Below are positions 36,190 through 45,089 of a DNA stretch of 64,000 bases, in pieces. The stretch spans positions 26,636 to 90,635 of the forward strand of contig DRGL01000048.1 of NCBI GenBank assembly GCA_011050085.1. Reading direction: 5' to 3'. Below the pieces are notes generated by a model. The model saw only the letters and a program-made list of their open reading frames with translations, was not told the DNA's origin and did no database searches. The translations under genes were made by a program, and so were the position numbers. The number at the start of each line of letters is the position of its first letter. Position 1 is the first letter of the stretch. This DNA comes from Pricia antarctica. GTDB taxonomy: Bacteria; Bacteroidota; Bacteroidia; Flavobacteriales; Flavobacteriaceae.

Positions 36190-36687
36190 ATGGCCATACC
36201 AAAATTAAATCTACCGGCCTTAACTGTATTTTACTTTCCCGCATTCGTCACTCTTGGGACTCTCGTGTATATCTTGCAAAACGCAGGTGTCAGGCTTCAT
36301 CCTCTTATACATAATTACCTTAATGATTTACTATGCATGCCGATTGTACTTTTTACATGCCAGTATGTGCTGCGAAAACTAAAAAGTGATAATCGAATAG
36401 AGATACCTTTGAGATTAGTTGTATTGCTTACCATAGGGTATGCCCTATTCTTTGAATATTATTTACCCCAAGTTCAGGATCGCTATACCGCAGATTACAT
36501 CGATGTCATATTATATTTTACGGGTGCTGTATTTTTTTATTTTGTTGAACGGAAAATGAATAGTAAAACGGAATCTATGGGAGTATGTGAACTAAAAACC
36601 CTCGGTCATAATCCCAAAGTAAAACCAAAACTAACGTTCGAAGAACTATCATCTTCCAAATCTGAATCGAATTTTATAATCGAATAG
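36190..36687 (+). CDS. Small polytopic membrane protein overlapping an opposite gene
   Basis: 165 residues. Residues 1-128 contain four membrane segments with YLNDLLCMPIVLFTCQYVLR and YTADYIDVILYFTGAVFFYF, the pattern of Bacteroidota small membrane proteins labelled magnesium-citrate secondary transporter. The last 38 residues (SKTESMGVCELKT...) are unlike that family and lie antisense to the DUF481 gene for 82 bases, so the original stop was probably lost. Transport activity is not shown. Confidence 0.7.
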   Translation: MAIPKLNLPALTVFYFPAFVTLGTLVYILQNAGVRLHPLIHNYLNDLLCMPIVLFTCQYVLRKLKSDNRIEIPLRLVVLLTIGYALFFEYYLPQVQDRYTADYIDVILYFTGAVFFYFVERKMNSKTESMGVCELKTLGHNPKVKPKLTFEELSSSKSESNFIIE

Positions 36688-37385
36688 TTATAAAGGGCTG
36701 TCACGCTAATTTTTTGGGTTAAAGGTATTTCGGCCTTGAATTGACTTAGTATTCTGTTATTTGAAATTTTTTTGTACAAGGGTTGAAAATACAGCGTTCC
36801 GGTAAGTGCCAGATTTAATTTAGGGAAGGTTCGATTTAAGGAAAGATAACTGCTATTTCTGTGGTTGTAAAACTTTATATCTGGAGCACCAATGGTTTCA
36901 ACCTCGTACATGTATGAGTTACCAAAGTATGCCAATGTTGTTTCTGTGGCTATAAATCGAAAGCGAAGCCCTGCTCCCACCAAATCTCGTTGTGTTATGG
37001 TTAACTTTTGATTATTTTGACTTTGAACAAAAGCTTCCGCCCTTACTAATGCGGTAAGTTTTCGATTGTAGCGCGCGTGAGCGAACCATGAGTTCTGAAA
37101 ATCCTCATCCTTTGAACGAATTAGATTAGCATTCCCAACGAGAAAATAAATACTCCTTAAATCTTTGGATTTAAACTGTACGCTAGTATTTGCACCCACT
37201 TGTAAGATATACGACCCATTGTTATCGGTGTAATTAAATAGCAAATCACTATTGAGTACGAACCTTAAGGAATCGGTATGCATACGCTTTGATTCGATGT
37301 TGACCAATTGCGCCTGCAGTGCAATACCGGTAAACATACATGCTACAGAAATAACCGTTTGGATTACTGTTACTTTTAATCGCAT
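36606..37385 (-). CDS. DUF481-family outer-membrane beta-barrel protein
   Basis: 259 residues with a signal peptide (ending ALQAQ) and repeated amphipathic beta strands (SSYLSLNRTFPKLNLALTGTLYF, KISVTALYNYSI), ending in a typical outer-membrane phenylalanine/leucine strand (FGFTLGL). It matches the DUF481 group. A TTG-N19-TACCTTTG promoter lies just upstream. Its 3' end overlaps the opposite gene by 82 bases. Function unknown. Confidence 0.8.
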   Translation of the reverse strand: MRLKVTVIQTVISVACMFTGIALQAQLVNIESKRMHTDSLRFVLNSDLLFNYTDNNGSYILQVGANTSVQFKSKDLRSIYFLVGNANLIRSKDEDFQNSWFAHARYNRKLTALVRAEAFVQSQNNQKLTITQRDLVGAGLRFRFIATETTLAYFGNSYMYEVETIGAPDIKFYNHRNSSYLSLNRTFPKLNLALTGTLYFQPLYKKISNNRILSQFKAEIPLTQKISVTALYNYSIIKFDSDLEDDSSSNVSFGFTLGL

Positions 37386-37409
37386 AAAACTGAAATATAT
37401 TGAAGCCGG

Positions 37410-37439
37410 CAAAGGTAAGGGATTTAACAAAAAAAACAA
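37410..37439 (-). promoter_or_regulatory. Bacteroidota promoter of the DUF481 gene
   Basis: On the minus strand TTG (37439-37437) and TACCTTTG (37417-37410) are separated by 19 bases, with the start codon 24 bases beyond the -7 element. This is the best promoter match in the window. Confidence 0.6.
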
Positions 37440-37612
37440 TTTGTGTTCCTGTGCCATTCAATGAAAACAGGACATCAATAGACAACTTATTCTTTTTCTC
37501 GCAGGAACCACAAAGTCTTAGTTGTGATTTTAAAATTAATAAAGTTAACTCTTATCGTGGTCGGGGCAAGATTACCTATTAGAAAGTACTTACTTGTTTT
37601 CAAAATAAAGCC

Positions 37613-38611
37613 ATGAAAATAGCCATTTACAGTTACCACGACTTTGAAGAAAAATACATCGAGGCTGCAAACTCAGATAAACACGAACTCATCTGGATTG
37701 AAGAAACGATGACCTCTGAGACCCTTAATAAAGCCAAAGGTTGCAAGGCGGTTTGTATTTTCTCTTCAGACAAAGCCAATGAAGAGAACCTAACAAAATT
37801 AAAGGAGCTGGGCGTTGAATTGATTGCTACCCGCTCTGCCGGAACTGACCATATTGACCTCGAAGCGGCAGAGGATTTGGATATCAAGGTTGTCAATGTT
37901 CCCTCCTATTCTCCCAATGCCATTGCAGAACATTGTATCGCCTTGACCTTAGCCCTATTTCGAAAGCTGAAACCGTCATTCGAACGGATCGGAAATTATA
38001 ATTTTTCTCTGAGCGGCCAAGTGGGTACCGAAATTCGCGACAAGACTATAGGTATTTGCGGAACTGGAGATATCGGAGAAGTATTGGCCCATCTCTTCCA
38101 TGGCTTCGGTGCAGAGGTACTCCTATTCGATGCCAAGAAAAATAAAGCCCTCAGCCAAAAAGGCTGGGCGAAATATGTGGACAAGAATACCTTACTTGAA
38201 CGATGTGATGTGATATCTTTAAATCTGCCGTTCAATGAAGACACAGATAAATTTATCGCAACGGAGGAATTAAAAGCGATGAAAAAAACCGCCATCCTGA
38301 TCAATACCGGAAGGGGCCGATTGGTAGATACAGCGGCAGTATTGAAAGCCCTTCAAGAAGACCGTATTGCAGGTTTCGGAATGGATGTTTACGAAAATGA
38401 AAAGGGTATATTTTTAAAGAATCTATCCGATAGTAAAGATAAAGACAAATTGTTAGCATCACTGATTGCCATGAACAATGTAGTCGTTACTTCCCATCAA
38501 GCGTTCTTGACCCATACCGCGTTGAGCAACATGATGAAAACCACATTTGAAAGTATCGAAGCCTTTGAAAATGGGGGAAATTTAGATACAGCAGAAAATA
38601 GTTTAAAATAA
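37613..38611 (+). CDS. ldhA: D-lactate dehydrogenase-type 2-hydroxyacid dehydrogenase
   Basis: 332 residues. The N-terminal substrate domain has ATRSAGTDHIDLEAA and NVPSYSPNAIAEH; the NAD-binding motif is GICGTGDIGEVLAHLF; catalytic Arg and His are in INTGRGRLVD and TSHQAFLT. NVPSYSPNAIAEH is typical of fermentative LdhA, which reduces pyruvate to D-lactate. Convergent with the cryptochrome gene. The exact substrate is the main uncertainty. Confidence 0.83.
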   Translation: MKIAIYSYHDFEEKYIEAANSDKHELIWIEETMTSETLNKAKGCKAVCIFSSDKANEENLTKLKELGVELIATRSAGTDHIDLEAAEDLDIKVVNVPSYSPNAIAEHCIALTLALFRKLKPSFERIGNYNFSLSGQVGTEIRDKTIGICGTGDIGEVLAHLFHGFGAEVLLFDAKKNKALSQKGWAKYVDKNTLLERCDVISLNLPFNEDTDKFIATEELKAMKKTAILINTGRGRLVDTAAVLKALQEDRIAGFGMDVYENEKGIFLKNLSDSKDKDKLLASLIAMNNVVVTSHQAFLTHTALSNMMKTTFESIEAFENGGNLDTAENSLK

Positions 38612-38644
38612 GAACAGGGGCATTGGGGTCATGGATGGTTTCAG

Positions 38645-40069
38645 TTATAAATCCAATTTTGGCTGAGATTTCTTTTGAATGGCTTTGATTGATCTTTGCC
38701 ATTTTTTAAATACCGTTTGAGGTTTCGGATACCCCAATGCTTCCAATTCCGCCTCCGGAAGTAACCAAGGAGCATGAATCAGGGCATCATCAACATTCGA
38801 AAGTTCGGGTAGGTATTTCTTTATGTATTCGGATGCCTTATATTTCAAACTTTGGTGCACAGGATTTGTGTAGTAGCTTTCAAAAGCCTGATAGTGCCAA
38901 TTCAGCCAATTGGATGATACGTCATAGTCTAAAAGCATTGCTTCAAAATAGGATGCGCCCCAGGTCCAATCTATTTTATAATCATGAATTAAAAAACTGG
39001 CGCAGTTGACACGACCCCTATTGCTCATATATCCGGTTTGATTTAACTGCCGCATATGGGCATCGACAAAAGGGATACCTGTTTTGCCTTCGCACCATCG
39101 TTTGAACAGTTCGGTATCATTTTCGAATTCCAAAGTTTTATCCTTAATGCCTTCGGTGTGAAAAACCGCATTCGGAAAACGCATTAACTTAAAAGTAAAA
39201 TAATCGCGCCACACGATTTCAAAAATAAGCCACCATGTACTAGCGTTTTTCTTGATTTCCTGTTCATAACGTTTGACTTCCCAGTAAATGGTTCTAGGCG
39301 AGATGCAGCCTAATGCCATATACGCAGAAAATTTAGAGCTATACTCCATACCCAGAGAACGGTTTCTGGTCCAACGATAGCTTGTCAATTGCTCGGTTTC
39401 AAAGCTATATTCCCGTAACCTCATTAGCGCATTGGTCTCACCTCCTGTTACATATGGCTTTTTTTTATCTAGAATTTCTTCCTTAAAACCGAATTCGGAA
39501 GCTTCGGGAAATTCGCCCCAATCCTCCAACTTTATGAAATTCACCTTTTCAGGCCGGCCAAAGATTTTACGAACCTCCGTTGTTTTGGTGGTATTGATAC
39601 GATAGGCTTTCGACGTCAACGGAATTTCTTCAATTGTATAGGGAATATCGTCAATATGGTATAAGGTCTTGCCCCATGTAAGTTCACAGCGACAGCTTTT
39701 TGGAATACTCTTTTGAAGTCGGTTCAACATACCGAGTTCTTCAGGGGCATATTCCTGCTCGCCAAATAGTGTGGAGCATTGGTATTCTTCTACCAATTTT
39801 GCAATTTCTATTTCAGGAATTCCGACTACAATTTTGAGATTTCCACCAAGGGCAATAAGCTGTTTTCGAATATCCTGTAAACACTGTATTGTAAACAAGA
39901 ACCGATTAAAATCGGCTTTTCGAAATCCCAAATCGAGTTCGTTGTATAACTGTTTATCAAAACAGAAAACCGGTAAAATAGGCTTACCCGAAGCTATCGC
40001 CTTTTGTAACGATTCGTTATCCGAAAGGCGTAAGTCGTTCTTAAACCAAAGTAGTACGCTATCATTCAT
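38645..40069 (-). CDS. DASH-type cryptochrome
   Basis: 474 residues. The N-terminal photolyase domain starts VLLWFKNDLRLSDNESL; the FAD domain has SKFSAYMALGCISPRTIYWEV, GIPFVDAHMRQLNQTGYMSNRGRVNCASFL and DYDVSSNWLNWHYQA, the cry-DASH signature. Cry-DASH proteins repair CPD lesions in single-stranded or looped DNA and may signal. It overlaps the preceding photolyase gene by 8 bases, so they are co-translated. Confidence 0.92.
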   Translation of the reverse strand: MNDSVLLWFKNDLRLSDNESLQKAIASGKPILPVFCFDKQLYNELDLGFRKADFNRFLFTIQCLQDIRKQLIALGGNLKIVVGIPEIEIAKLVEEYQCSTLFGEQEYAPEELGMLNRLQKSIPKSCRCELTWGKTLYHIDDIPYTIEEIPLTSKAYRINTTKTTEVRKIFGRPEKVNFIKLEDWGEFPEASEFGFKEEILDKKKPYVTGGETNALMRLREYSFETEQLTSYRWTRNRSLGMEYSSKFSAYMALGCISPRTIYWEVKRYEQEIKKNASTWWLIFEIVWRDYFTFKLMRFPNAVFHTEGIKDKTLEFENDTELFKRWCEGKTGIPFVDAHMRQLNQTGYMSNRGRVNCASFLIHDYKIDWTWGASYFEAMLLDYDVSSNWLNWHYQAFESYYTNPVHQSLKYKASEYIKKYLPELSNVDDALIHAPWLLPEAELEALGYPKPQTVFKKWQRSIKAIQKKSQPKLDL

Positions 40070-41534
40070 TCGTTTCGCGTGTTATAGTATGTCGGTCCAA
40101 AATGCGTCGACGTTCACTTTGTGCCAATGTTGATTTTCGCTGTGCGTATAATTTTGTAACCGCCACTTTACGGGTTTCCTGAATATCTACAATACGCTCA
40201 GGATAATCCTTCCCGTACTGAAAATCGTAAAGTTGAGACTCCAATGGAGTTACCTTCCAAGGTTCGATGGCCAAATTTGAAGGTAAAGAGGAAAGTTCAG
40301 GTACATATTTCGTAATGAAAGTCGCATCGGTATCGTGCTCATGTGCGTTCTTGGTAGGGTTATAGACTCGTACCGTATTCGTGCCTGTAAAACCTGCCTG
40401 CATTTGAAATTGTCCGTAGTGAATACCAGGTTCAAAATCCAAAAATTGTTTTGCGAGCCAGCTGCTGCCTGTAGTAAAATTTTGGAAAAGATGGTGCGTC
40501 AGAAAAGAGGTTACCATGGCCCGCATCCTGAAATTGATATACCCGGTTTCTACCACACAGCGTAAAGATGCGTCAACTAACGGATAACCGGTCTTAGCTT
40601 GTTTCCAAGCAGCAACATAATCTGGTCTTGCAGGCTGTGACAATTGTAAAAAACCTTTATTTACAGGCTCGAACTCCATTCGCGGTTCCATTTCGAATTT
40701 TTGTATAAAGTGGCTTTGCCAGCGCAACCGCGATGCAAATGCATTGAGTTGGCGTTTATACGGACTATCCGGTTTCAGGTTCCGTACCTCTTGATACACT
40801 TCCCTAATGCTAAGATTCCCCCATGCTATGTAAGGGGATAGACGGCTGCAACCGTAACGGGAGAGGTTAGGTTTGGAAATATACTGATTGTAAAATTGCA
40901 ACCGCTCGTTAAAAAATGAAGCCTTCCATTTCAAAGCCTCCTCCCTACCCCCTTTCTGAAATTTGTGATTCGATTGGGTATCTACGCCACTGAAACTTGA
41001 ACATTGTTCTTGAAAATTTTGAACAAAGTCATAACTTAGAACATCGGTATTCTTAAAATCCAGTATTTCAATACGGGCAGTCATGTAACGATACCATTTA
41101 TCGCTCCACCCTTGTCTCGAAGAAAGACCCCGAACTACCCCATTATTTTGGAATTCGCGCCAAGTTATACCGGCATTTTTAAAAAAAGAGAAAAGCTCTA
41201 AATCCCTATCGTAAGTTATTTTTAATCCGGTTTCTTCTGTGCTAAAAACAGTGTTAATACAAAATGACTGCTGTAAGCGTTCGAAGCACGGCTTTACCTC
41301 TGAAGTAACCTGAAGTATTTTGGTGTTATATTTCCTGAGTTCAGTATTCAAATCAACCAAGCTCTCGGCTACAAACTGCCAATGCCTTTTGTCATAATGG
41401 GCATCCTCAAATAGTGAAGGTTCAAAAACGTATAATAAAAGCAGCGGTTCTGGTTGCCTCAACGCTGCGTTTAAAGTAGGATTGTCTTGAAGGCGTAAAT
41501 CCCTCTTAAACCAGAATACATTGATTTTTTCCAT
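40062..41534 (-). CDS. Photolyase/cryptochrome family protein
   Basis: 490 residues. The N-terminus is NVFWFKRDLRLQDNPTL; the FAD domain has SRYGCSRLSPYIAWGNLSI-type and GYPLVDASLRCVVETGYINFRMRAMVTSFL motifs, with HYGQFQMQAGFTGTNTVRVYNP near the end. It is more divergent than class I CPD photolyases and could be a (6-4) photolyase or a cryptochrome. ATG 41534 was chosen since the family starts MEKINVFWFKRD. It lies downstream of the PhyH gene (102 bases) and upstream of cry-DASH (8-base overlap). Confidence 0.88.
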   Translation of the reverse strand: MEKINVFWFKRDLRLQDNPTLNAALRQPEPLLLLYVFEPSLFEDAHYDKRHWQFVAESLVDLNTELRKYNTKILQVTSEVKPCFERLQQSFCINTVFSTEETGLKITYDRDLELFSFFKNAGITWREFQNNGVVRGLSSRQGWSDKWYRYMTARIEILDFKNTDVLSYDFVQNFQEQCSSFSGVDTQSNHKFQKGGREEALKWKASFFNERLQFYNQYISKPNLSRYGCSRLSPYIAWGNLSIREVYQEVRNLKPDSPYKRQLNAFASRLRWQSHFIQKFEMEPRMEFEPVNKGFLQLSQPARPDYVAAWKQAKTGYPLVDASLRCVVETGYINFRMRAMVTSFLTHHLFQNFTTGSSWLAKQFLDFEPGIHYGQFQMQAGFTGTNTVRVYNPTKNAHEHDTDATFITKYVPELSSLPSNLAIEPWKVTPLESQLYDFQYGKDYPERIVDIQETRKVAVTKLYAQRKSTLAQSERRRILDRHTITRETNE

Positions 41535-41636
41535 GAATGTCTGAAGAATAACCCGCTTTGATTCTTCTTTAAAAGTATTGCAATAGTGAAAAATCAGATA
41601 ACACAATGCAAACTAAATTGGATGATATTGATTAAT

Positions 41637-42608
41637 TCACCATTTTTTTAATCCCAATAATTTTTCGCCTAGGTCCGATAATTCCGCTCGGTCATATTTG
41701 GTCTGCTCCCATTTTCTGGGATCACCGGGAAAAGCATAACCCTCGGGCGCTACTCGGTTCTTCCAAGAATTGATCCGCCATTGCCTAAGGGATTCGTTCT
41801 CTTCTTGGGCGGGCATCATCGATATATATTGGGCAATTCTAACTTTATCATCCGAGCGATTTGGACGAATACCGTGGGGTTGAGCACTATTAAATATTAA
41901 CAGATCACCGGCCTCCATAGCAACTTTAACCAGTTTGTTCTCCAGACCGACAGTATTTGGCTTAAAGTGATCCCTACCTTCAGGTTGTGTGAGTTTCCAA
42001 GTATCATAGTTTCTATATAACCATGGAATGCATTGAAAACCTCCCATATCGGGATCCATCTGGTCGGCCAAAGCCAGTACGCCCTGTACATTCTGTGGTT
42101 TTGTTTCAGGGTCATAATCCCAATGAATAAATCCCTTATACTCATAGCCCGGCCGCATGGGTAGGTTCAAATTGGCCCGGTCTATGGTTACCCATAATGT
42201 ATCAGTGCCCCAAATATCGGCAAAGGCGGCATGCACCTTTGGGGTCTGACGATTGTTCCATAAATGTTGATGGTTATAAACTTCTACCATTCCCGTGCCA
42301 GCGAGTTCTTTCATTTGCATCTCCGCTCTGGCGGCGGTGTACCAAGTTTTAACCTGATTGGGGTCCTTATCCTCAAATTCCCAAAGAAAGGATGCCGTTT
42401 TCTGGACTTGTTCCTTGGAAACTGCATTTTTGATGATTACATATCCGTTTTCAAGCCAAAATCTCCATTGTTCCAACGTCAACACCTTTAGCGTATCGGC
42501 AGTTGCCTCGGTTCGAAGCTGGGCCTTGCTACTTTTGGCGGTTGACGGATTTCCTGGGATATCTTTATGCAAATTATCGGGAACCATTGATTTTCCTGCT
42601 TCTTTCAT
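41637..42608 (-). CDS. Phytanoyl-CoA dioxygenase (PhyH) family protein
   Basis: 323 residues. The iron-binding 2-His-1-Asp triad is visible as HWDYD (His and Asp) and QPHGIRPN, with Arg in DKVRIAQYISM for 2-oxoglutarate binding. It is an Fe(II)/2-oxoglutarate oxygenase whose substrate cannot be read. It is the first gene of a cluster with a photolyase and a cry-DASH, preceded by a perfect 8-base inverted repeat at 42637-42661. Confidence 0.88.
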   Translation of the reverse strand: MKEAGKSMVPDNLHKDIPGNPSTAKSSKAQLRTEATADTLKVLTLEQWRFWLENGYVIIKNAVSKEQVQKTASFLWEFEDKDPNQVKTWYTAARAEMQMKELAGTGMVEVYNHQHLWNNRQTPKVHAAFADIWGTDTLWVTIDRANLNLPMRPGYEYKGFIHWDYDPETKPQNVQGVLALADQMDPDMGGFQCIPWLYRNYDTWKLTQPEGRDHFKPNTVGLENKLVKVAMEAGDLLIFNSAQPHGIRPNRSDDKVRIAQYISMMPAQEENESLRQWRINSWKNRVAPEGYAFPGDPRKWEQTKYDRAELSDLGEKLLGLKKW

Positions 42609-42636
42609 AAAGTTTGTATTTTCCGATAGGTATTGA

Positions 42637-42661
42637 AGATTATCTAATTTACGGATAATCT
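42637..42661. promoter_or_regulatory. Operator-like inverted repeat before the photolyase cluster
   Basis: AGATTATC and GATAATCT, a perfect 8-base inverted repeat with a 9-base spacer, lying 29-53 bases before the PhyH start codon. The size suits a dimeric regulator; no such gene is adjacent. Confidence 0.45.
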
Positions 42662-43222
42662 ATTACATTAATTAGAAAAATTGTACTGCTATTCGATTCG
42701 CCGACAACGATGATGCCCAGATTATATTTAGGATTTCTCTATTGTTCGACCTGTATGTTCGGGAAGTCATCAAGTTGAATATCTTGCAAATCACCTTTTA
42801 AAACCAGCCATATAATTATGATTTATATAGGACTATTAAATGCTGTTTGAGATAAGGAATGGATAATTTTATATGAAAATAGTCTAGGATACGTGTGCTA
42901 ATTGATAGGGTGTGAACAATTAAAATGATACCTGCATTAGGTAGCTAAATCAAGTTGGGAAGCAAAGGCAAGCGCGTTATTAACACATCACTACATTTGA
43001 AAATTATTTTTGGTCTTTTCTTGAATACATTGAATGAAAAGAAAATGTATTTGAAATTAAGGGTGTTGCCTAATGGATTAACTGGGAAGCGTTGCACAAT
43101 AGTTTAAAATTCGATTTTTTTCTAAACCAATCTATCCAACGGCAGAGCCCTAAAAAAGAAATTAACTCATTAACTTTGAGATAAGTAAATTATAAACATA
43201 TTTCTAATAAGACATAAATAGA
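42662..43222. other. Divergent intergenic region between the photolyase cluster and pirin
   Basis: About 560 bases with no supported gene. TAACTTTG at 43171-43178 is an exact -7 element for the pirin gene, 44 bases before its start, with no clear TTG partner. Confidence 0.45.
43171..43178 (+). promoter_or_regulatory. Bacteroidota -7 element before the pirin gene
   Basis: TAACTTTG, exact TAnnTTTG match, 44 bases before the pirin ATG; no -33 TTG at standard spacing. Confidence 0.4.
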
Positions 43223-43942
43223 ATGAAAACAATACTTCACAAAGCAGACACGAGGGGAGACGCCAACCACGGATGGCTACATTCAAAACATTCCTTCAGT
43301 TTTGCGAACTATAACAATCCAGAGCGCATGAATTTTGGTGTTTTGAGAGTTCTGAACGATGATACCGTCTCAGAAAAAAGGGGGTTCGGAACGCATCCGC
43401 ACAGAGATATGGAAATTATCTCCATTCCACTTGAGGGTGACTTAAAACATCAAGATAATATGGGGAATACCACTATCATTAAAGAAGGGGATATTCAGGT
43501 CATGAGCGCCGGTACAGGCATCATGCATTCAGAATACAATAACAATCCCGATCGCCCAGTAAAATTTTTACAAATTTGGGTGATACCCAACCAGCAAAGT
43601 GTCGAACCGCGATATGATCAGATAACGTTAGCACCATCAGACAGCAAAAACAAATTGCAACAGATTTTATCCCCGAATGAAAATGATTCGGGCGTTTGGA
43701 TACATCAAGACGCTTGGTTTAACCTAACCACGCTTGATAAAAACAAAAATCTTACGTATGACCTCAACGATGCCGAAAATAATGGGGTATACATTTTTGT
43801 TTTGGAAGGCGACGCTTCTATCAATGGTCAAACGCTGAACAAAAGGGACGGACTTGGCGTATGGGACGTCGAAACTTTAGATATAAAAGCAGATAGCGAT
43901 GCCAAAATCCTATTTATGGAAGTGCCTATGCAGTTGAATTAA
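43223..43942 (+). CDS. Pirin-family cupin protein
   Basis: 239 residues with the bicupin fold of pirins: HGWLHSKHSFSF, GFGTHPHRDMEII and GTGIMHSEYNN carry the metal-binding histidines and glutamate. Bacterial pirins bind iron and some are quercetinases or redox regulators; the activity here is not determined. It is transcribed alone, divergent from the photolyase cluster. Confidence 0.88.
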   Translation: MKTILHKADTRGDANHGWLHSKHSFSFANYNNPERMNFGVLRVLNDDTVSEKRGFGTHPHRDMEIISIPLEGDLKHQDNMGNTTIIKEGDIQVMSAGTGIMHSEYNNNPDRPVKFLQIWVIPNQQSVEPRYDQITLAPSDSKNKLQQILSPNENDSGVWIHQDAWFNLTTLDKNKNLTYDLNDAENNGVYIFVLEGDASINGQTLNKRDGLGVWDVETLDIKADSDAKILFMEVPMQLN

Positions 43943-44204
43943 TCGGAATATAGAGCAGCCACCGCAGAGGTTGTTAAGGCACTGGATTGATTTCAAGTGT
44001 GGATTAAAATAGGTATCCCAATAAAGAAATAATGAGCGAAAATGCAAGGTTTATGGCAATGGATTCCTATAAAATTATGTGATGTTATTCGAGCTTGTAA
44101 TTTGACGTTTCCGATTTAGTTGCGTAATGGAATTACTATAGCACTGTCCTAATCTATTTTACGGTCCACCTTCCGTATTGACGTCATACTTGATATTTGT
44201 ATCC

Positions 44205-44212
44205 TATTTTTG
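44205..44212 (+). promoter_or_regulatory. Bacteroidota -7 element before the SdiA-regulated-type gene
   Basis: TATTTTTG, an exact TAnnTTTG match 19 bases before the chosen ATG at 44232, with a TTG at 44178-44180 about 24 bases upstream. It supports the 44232 start over the longer frame at 44178. Confidence 0.45.
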
Positions 44213-44231
44213 TAGTCTGAATAGGGCTCAA

Positions 44232-45089
44232 ATGCGCAAGATGAAAATATGGACACTTTTAGGAATCGGCATTGGTTTTAGTTTGTTATCCCTTCTATTC
44301 ACTGAAACGGTGCCGCAAGAAAATCAGGAAAACGTTTTGTATTCGGTATCGCAGCATTGGAAACTTCCTTCCGAACTTGATGAAATTTCAGGCATGGCTT
44401 GGTTGGATGGTGATCGAATTGCAGCCGTTCAAGATGAAGAGGGCATTATTTATATCTATAATCTTAAGAATAAAAAAATTGATAAAGAGATAGCATTCGG
44501 AAAGCCTGGGGATTATGAGGGAATTACAACTAATAAAGAGGATGCCTATGTGCTGAGAAGCGACGGTACTATTTTTGAAATATCAAATTTCGAACAGTCG
44601 ACGAGAACCGTAAAAACCTTCAAAACCCCATTTTCAGACAAGAACAATATGGAAACTATCGCGATAGATATTCAAGCGAATACCTTACTGTTAATTCCGA
44701 AAGATAGGGATTTAGAGTCGGATACATACAAGGGCATTTATGGATTTTCATTACGCACCAAAAAGTTTCAAAATGACCCACTCTTCAAAATCGACTTGGG
44801 TAATCCTGTTTTAAAAAAGTATAGGGAAAACAATCGCTACAAAACGTTTCGACCCTCTGACATGGCTATGCACCCCAAAACAAACGAGATGTATATTCTT
44901 GACGGGGCAAAACCCAAATTACTTATTCTAGATACCAATGGCACGATTAAGAAAATATATCGCTTGGACAAAAAATTATTTCCTCAACCGGAAGGAATCA
45001 CTTTTAGTCCTGATGGACGTCTCTTTATTTCCAGTGAAGCCAAAAAAAATGGGAATGGTTCGATAACCGAGCTGAAATTAAAGGATTAG
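44232..45089 (+). CDS. SdiA-regulated-domain (beta-propeller) exported protein
   Basis: 285 residues. A hydrophobic signal or anchor (WTLLGIGIGFSLLSLLF) leads into a beta-propeller with EISGMAWLDGDRIAAVQDEEG, GKPGDYEGITT and PQPEGITFSPDGRLFISSEA, the pattern of the SdiA-regulated domain. The name comes from an Enterobacteriaceae gene; the activity is unknown and may be phytase- or esterase-like. Confidence 0.78.
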   Translation: MRKMKIWTLLGIGIGFSLLSLLFTETVPQENQENVLYSVSQHWKLPSELDEISGMAWLDGDRIAAVQDEEGIIYIYNLKNKKIDKEIAFGKPGDYEGITTNKEDAYVLRSDGTIFEISNFEQSTRTVKTFKTPFSDKNNMETIAIDIQANTLLLIPKDRDLESDTYKGIYGFSLRTKKFQNDPLFKIDLGNPVLKKYRENNRYKTFRPSDMAMHPKTNEMYILDGAKPKLLILDTNGTIKKIYRLDKKLFPQPEGITFSPDGRLFISSEAKKNGNGSITELKLKD

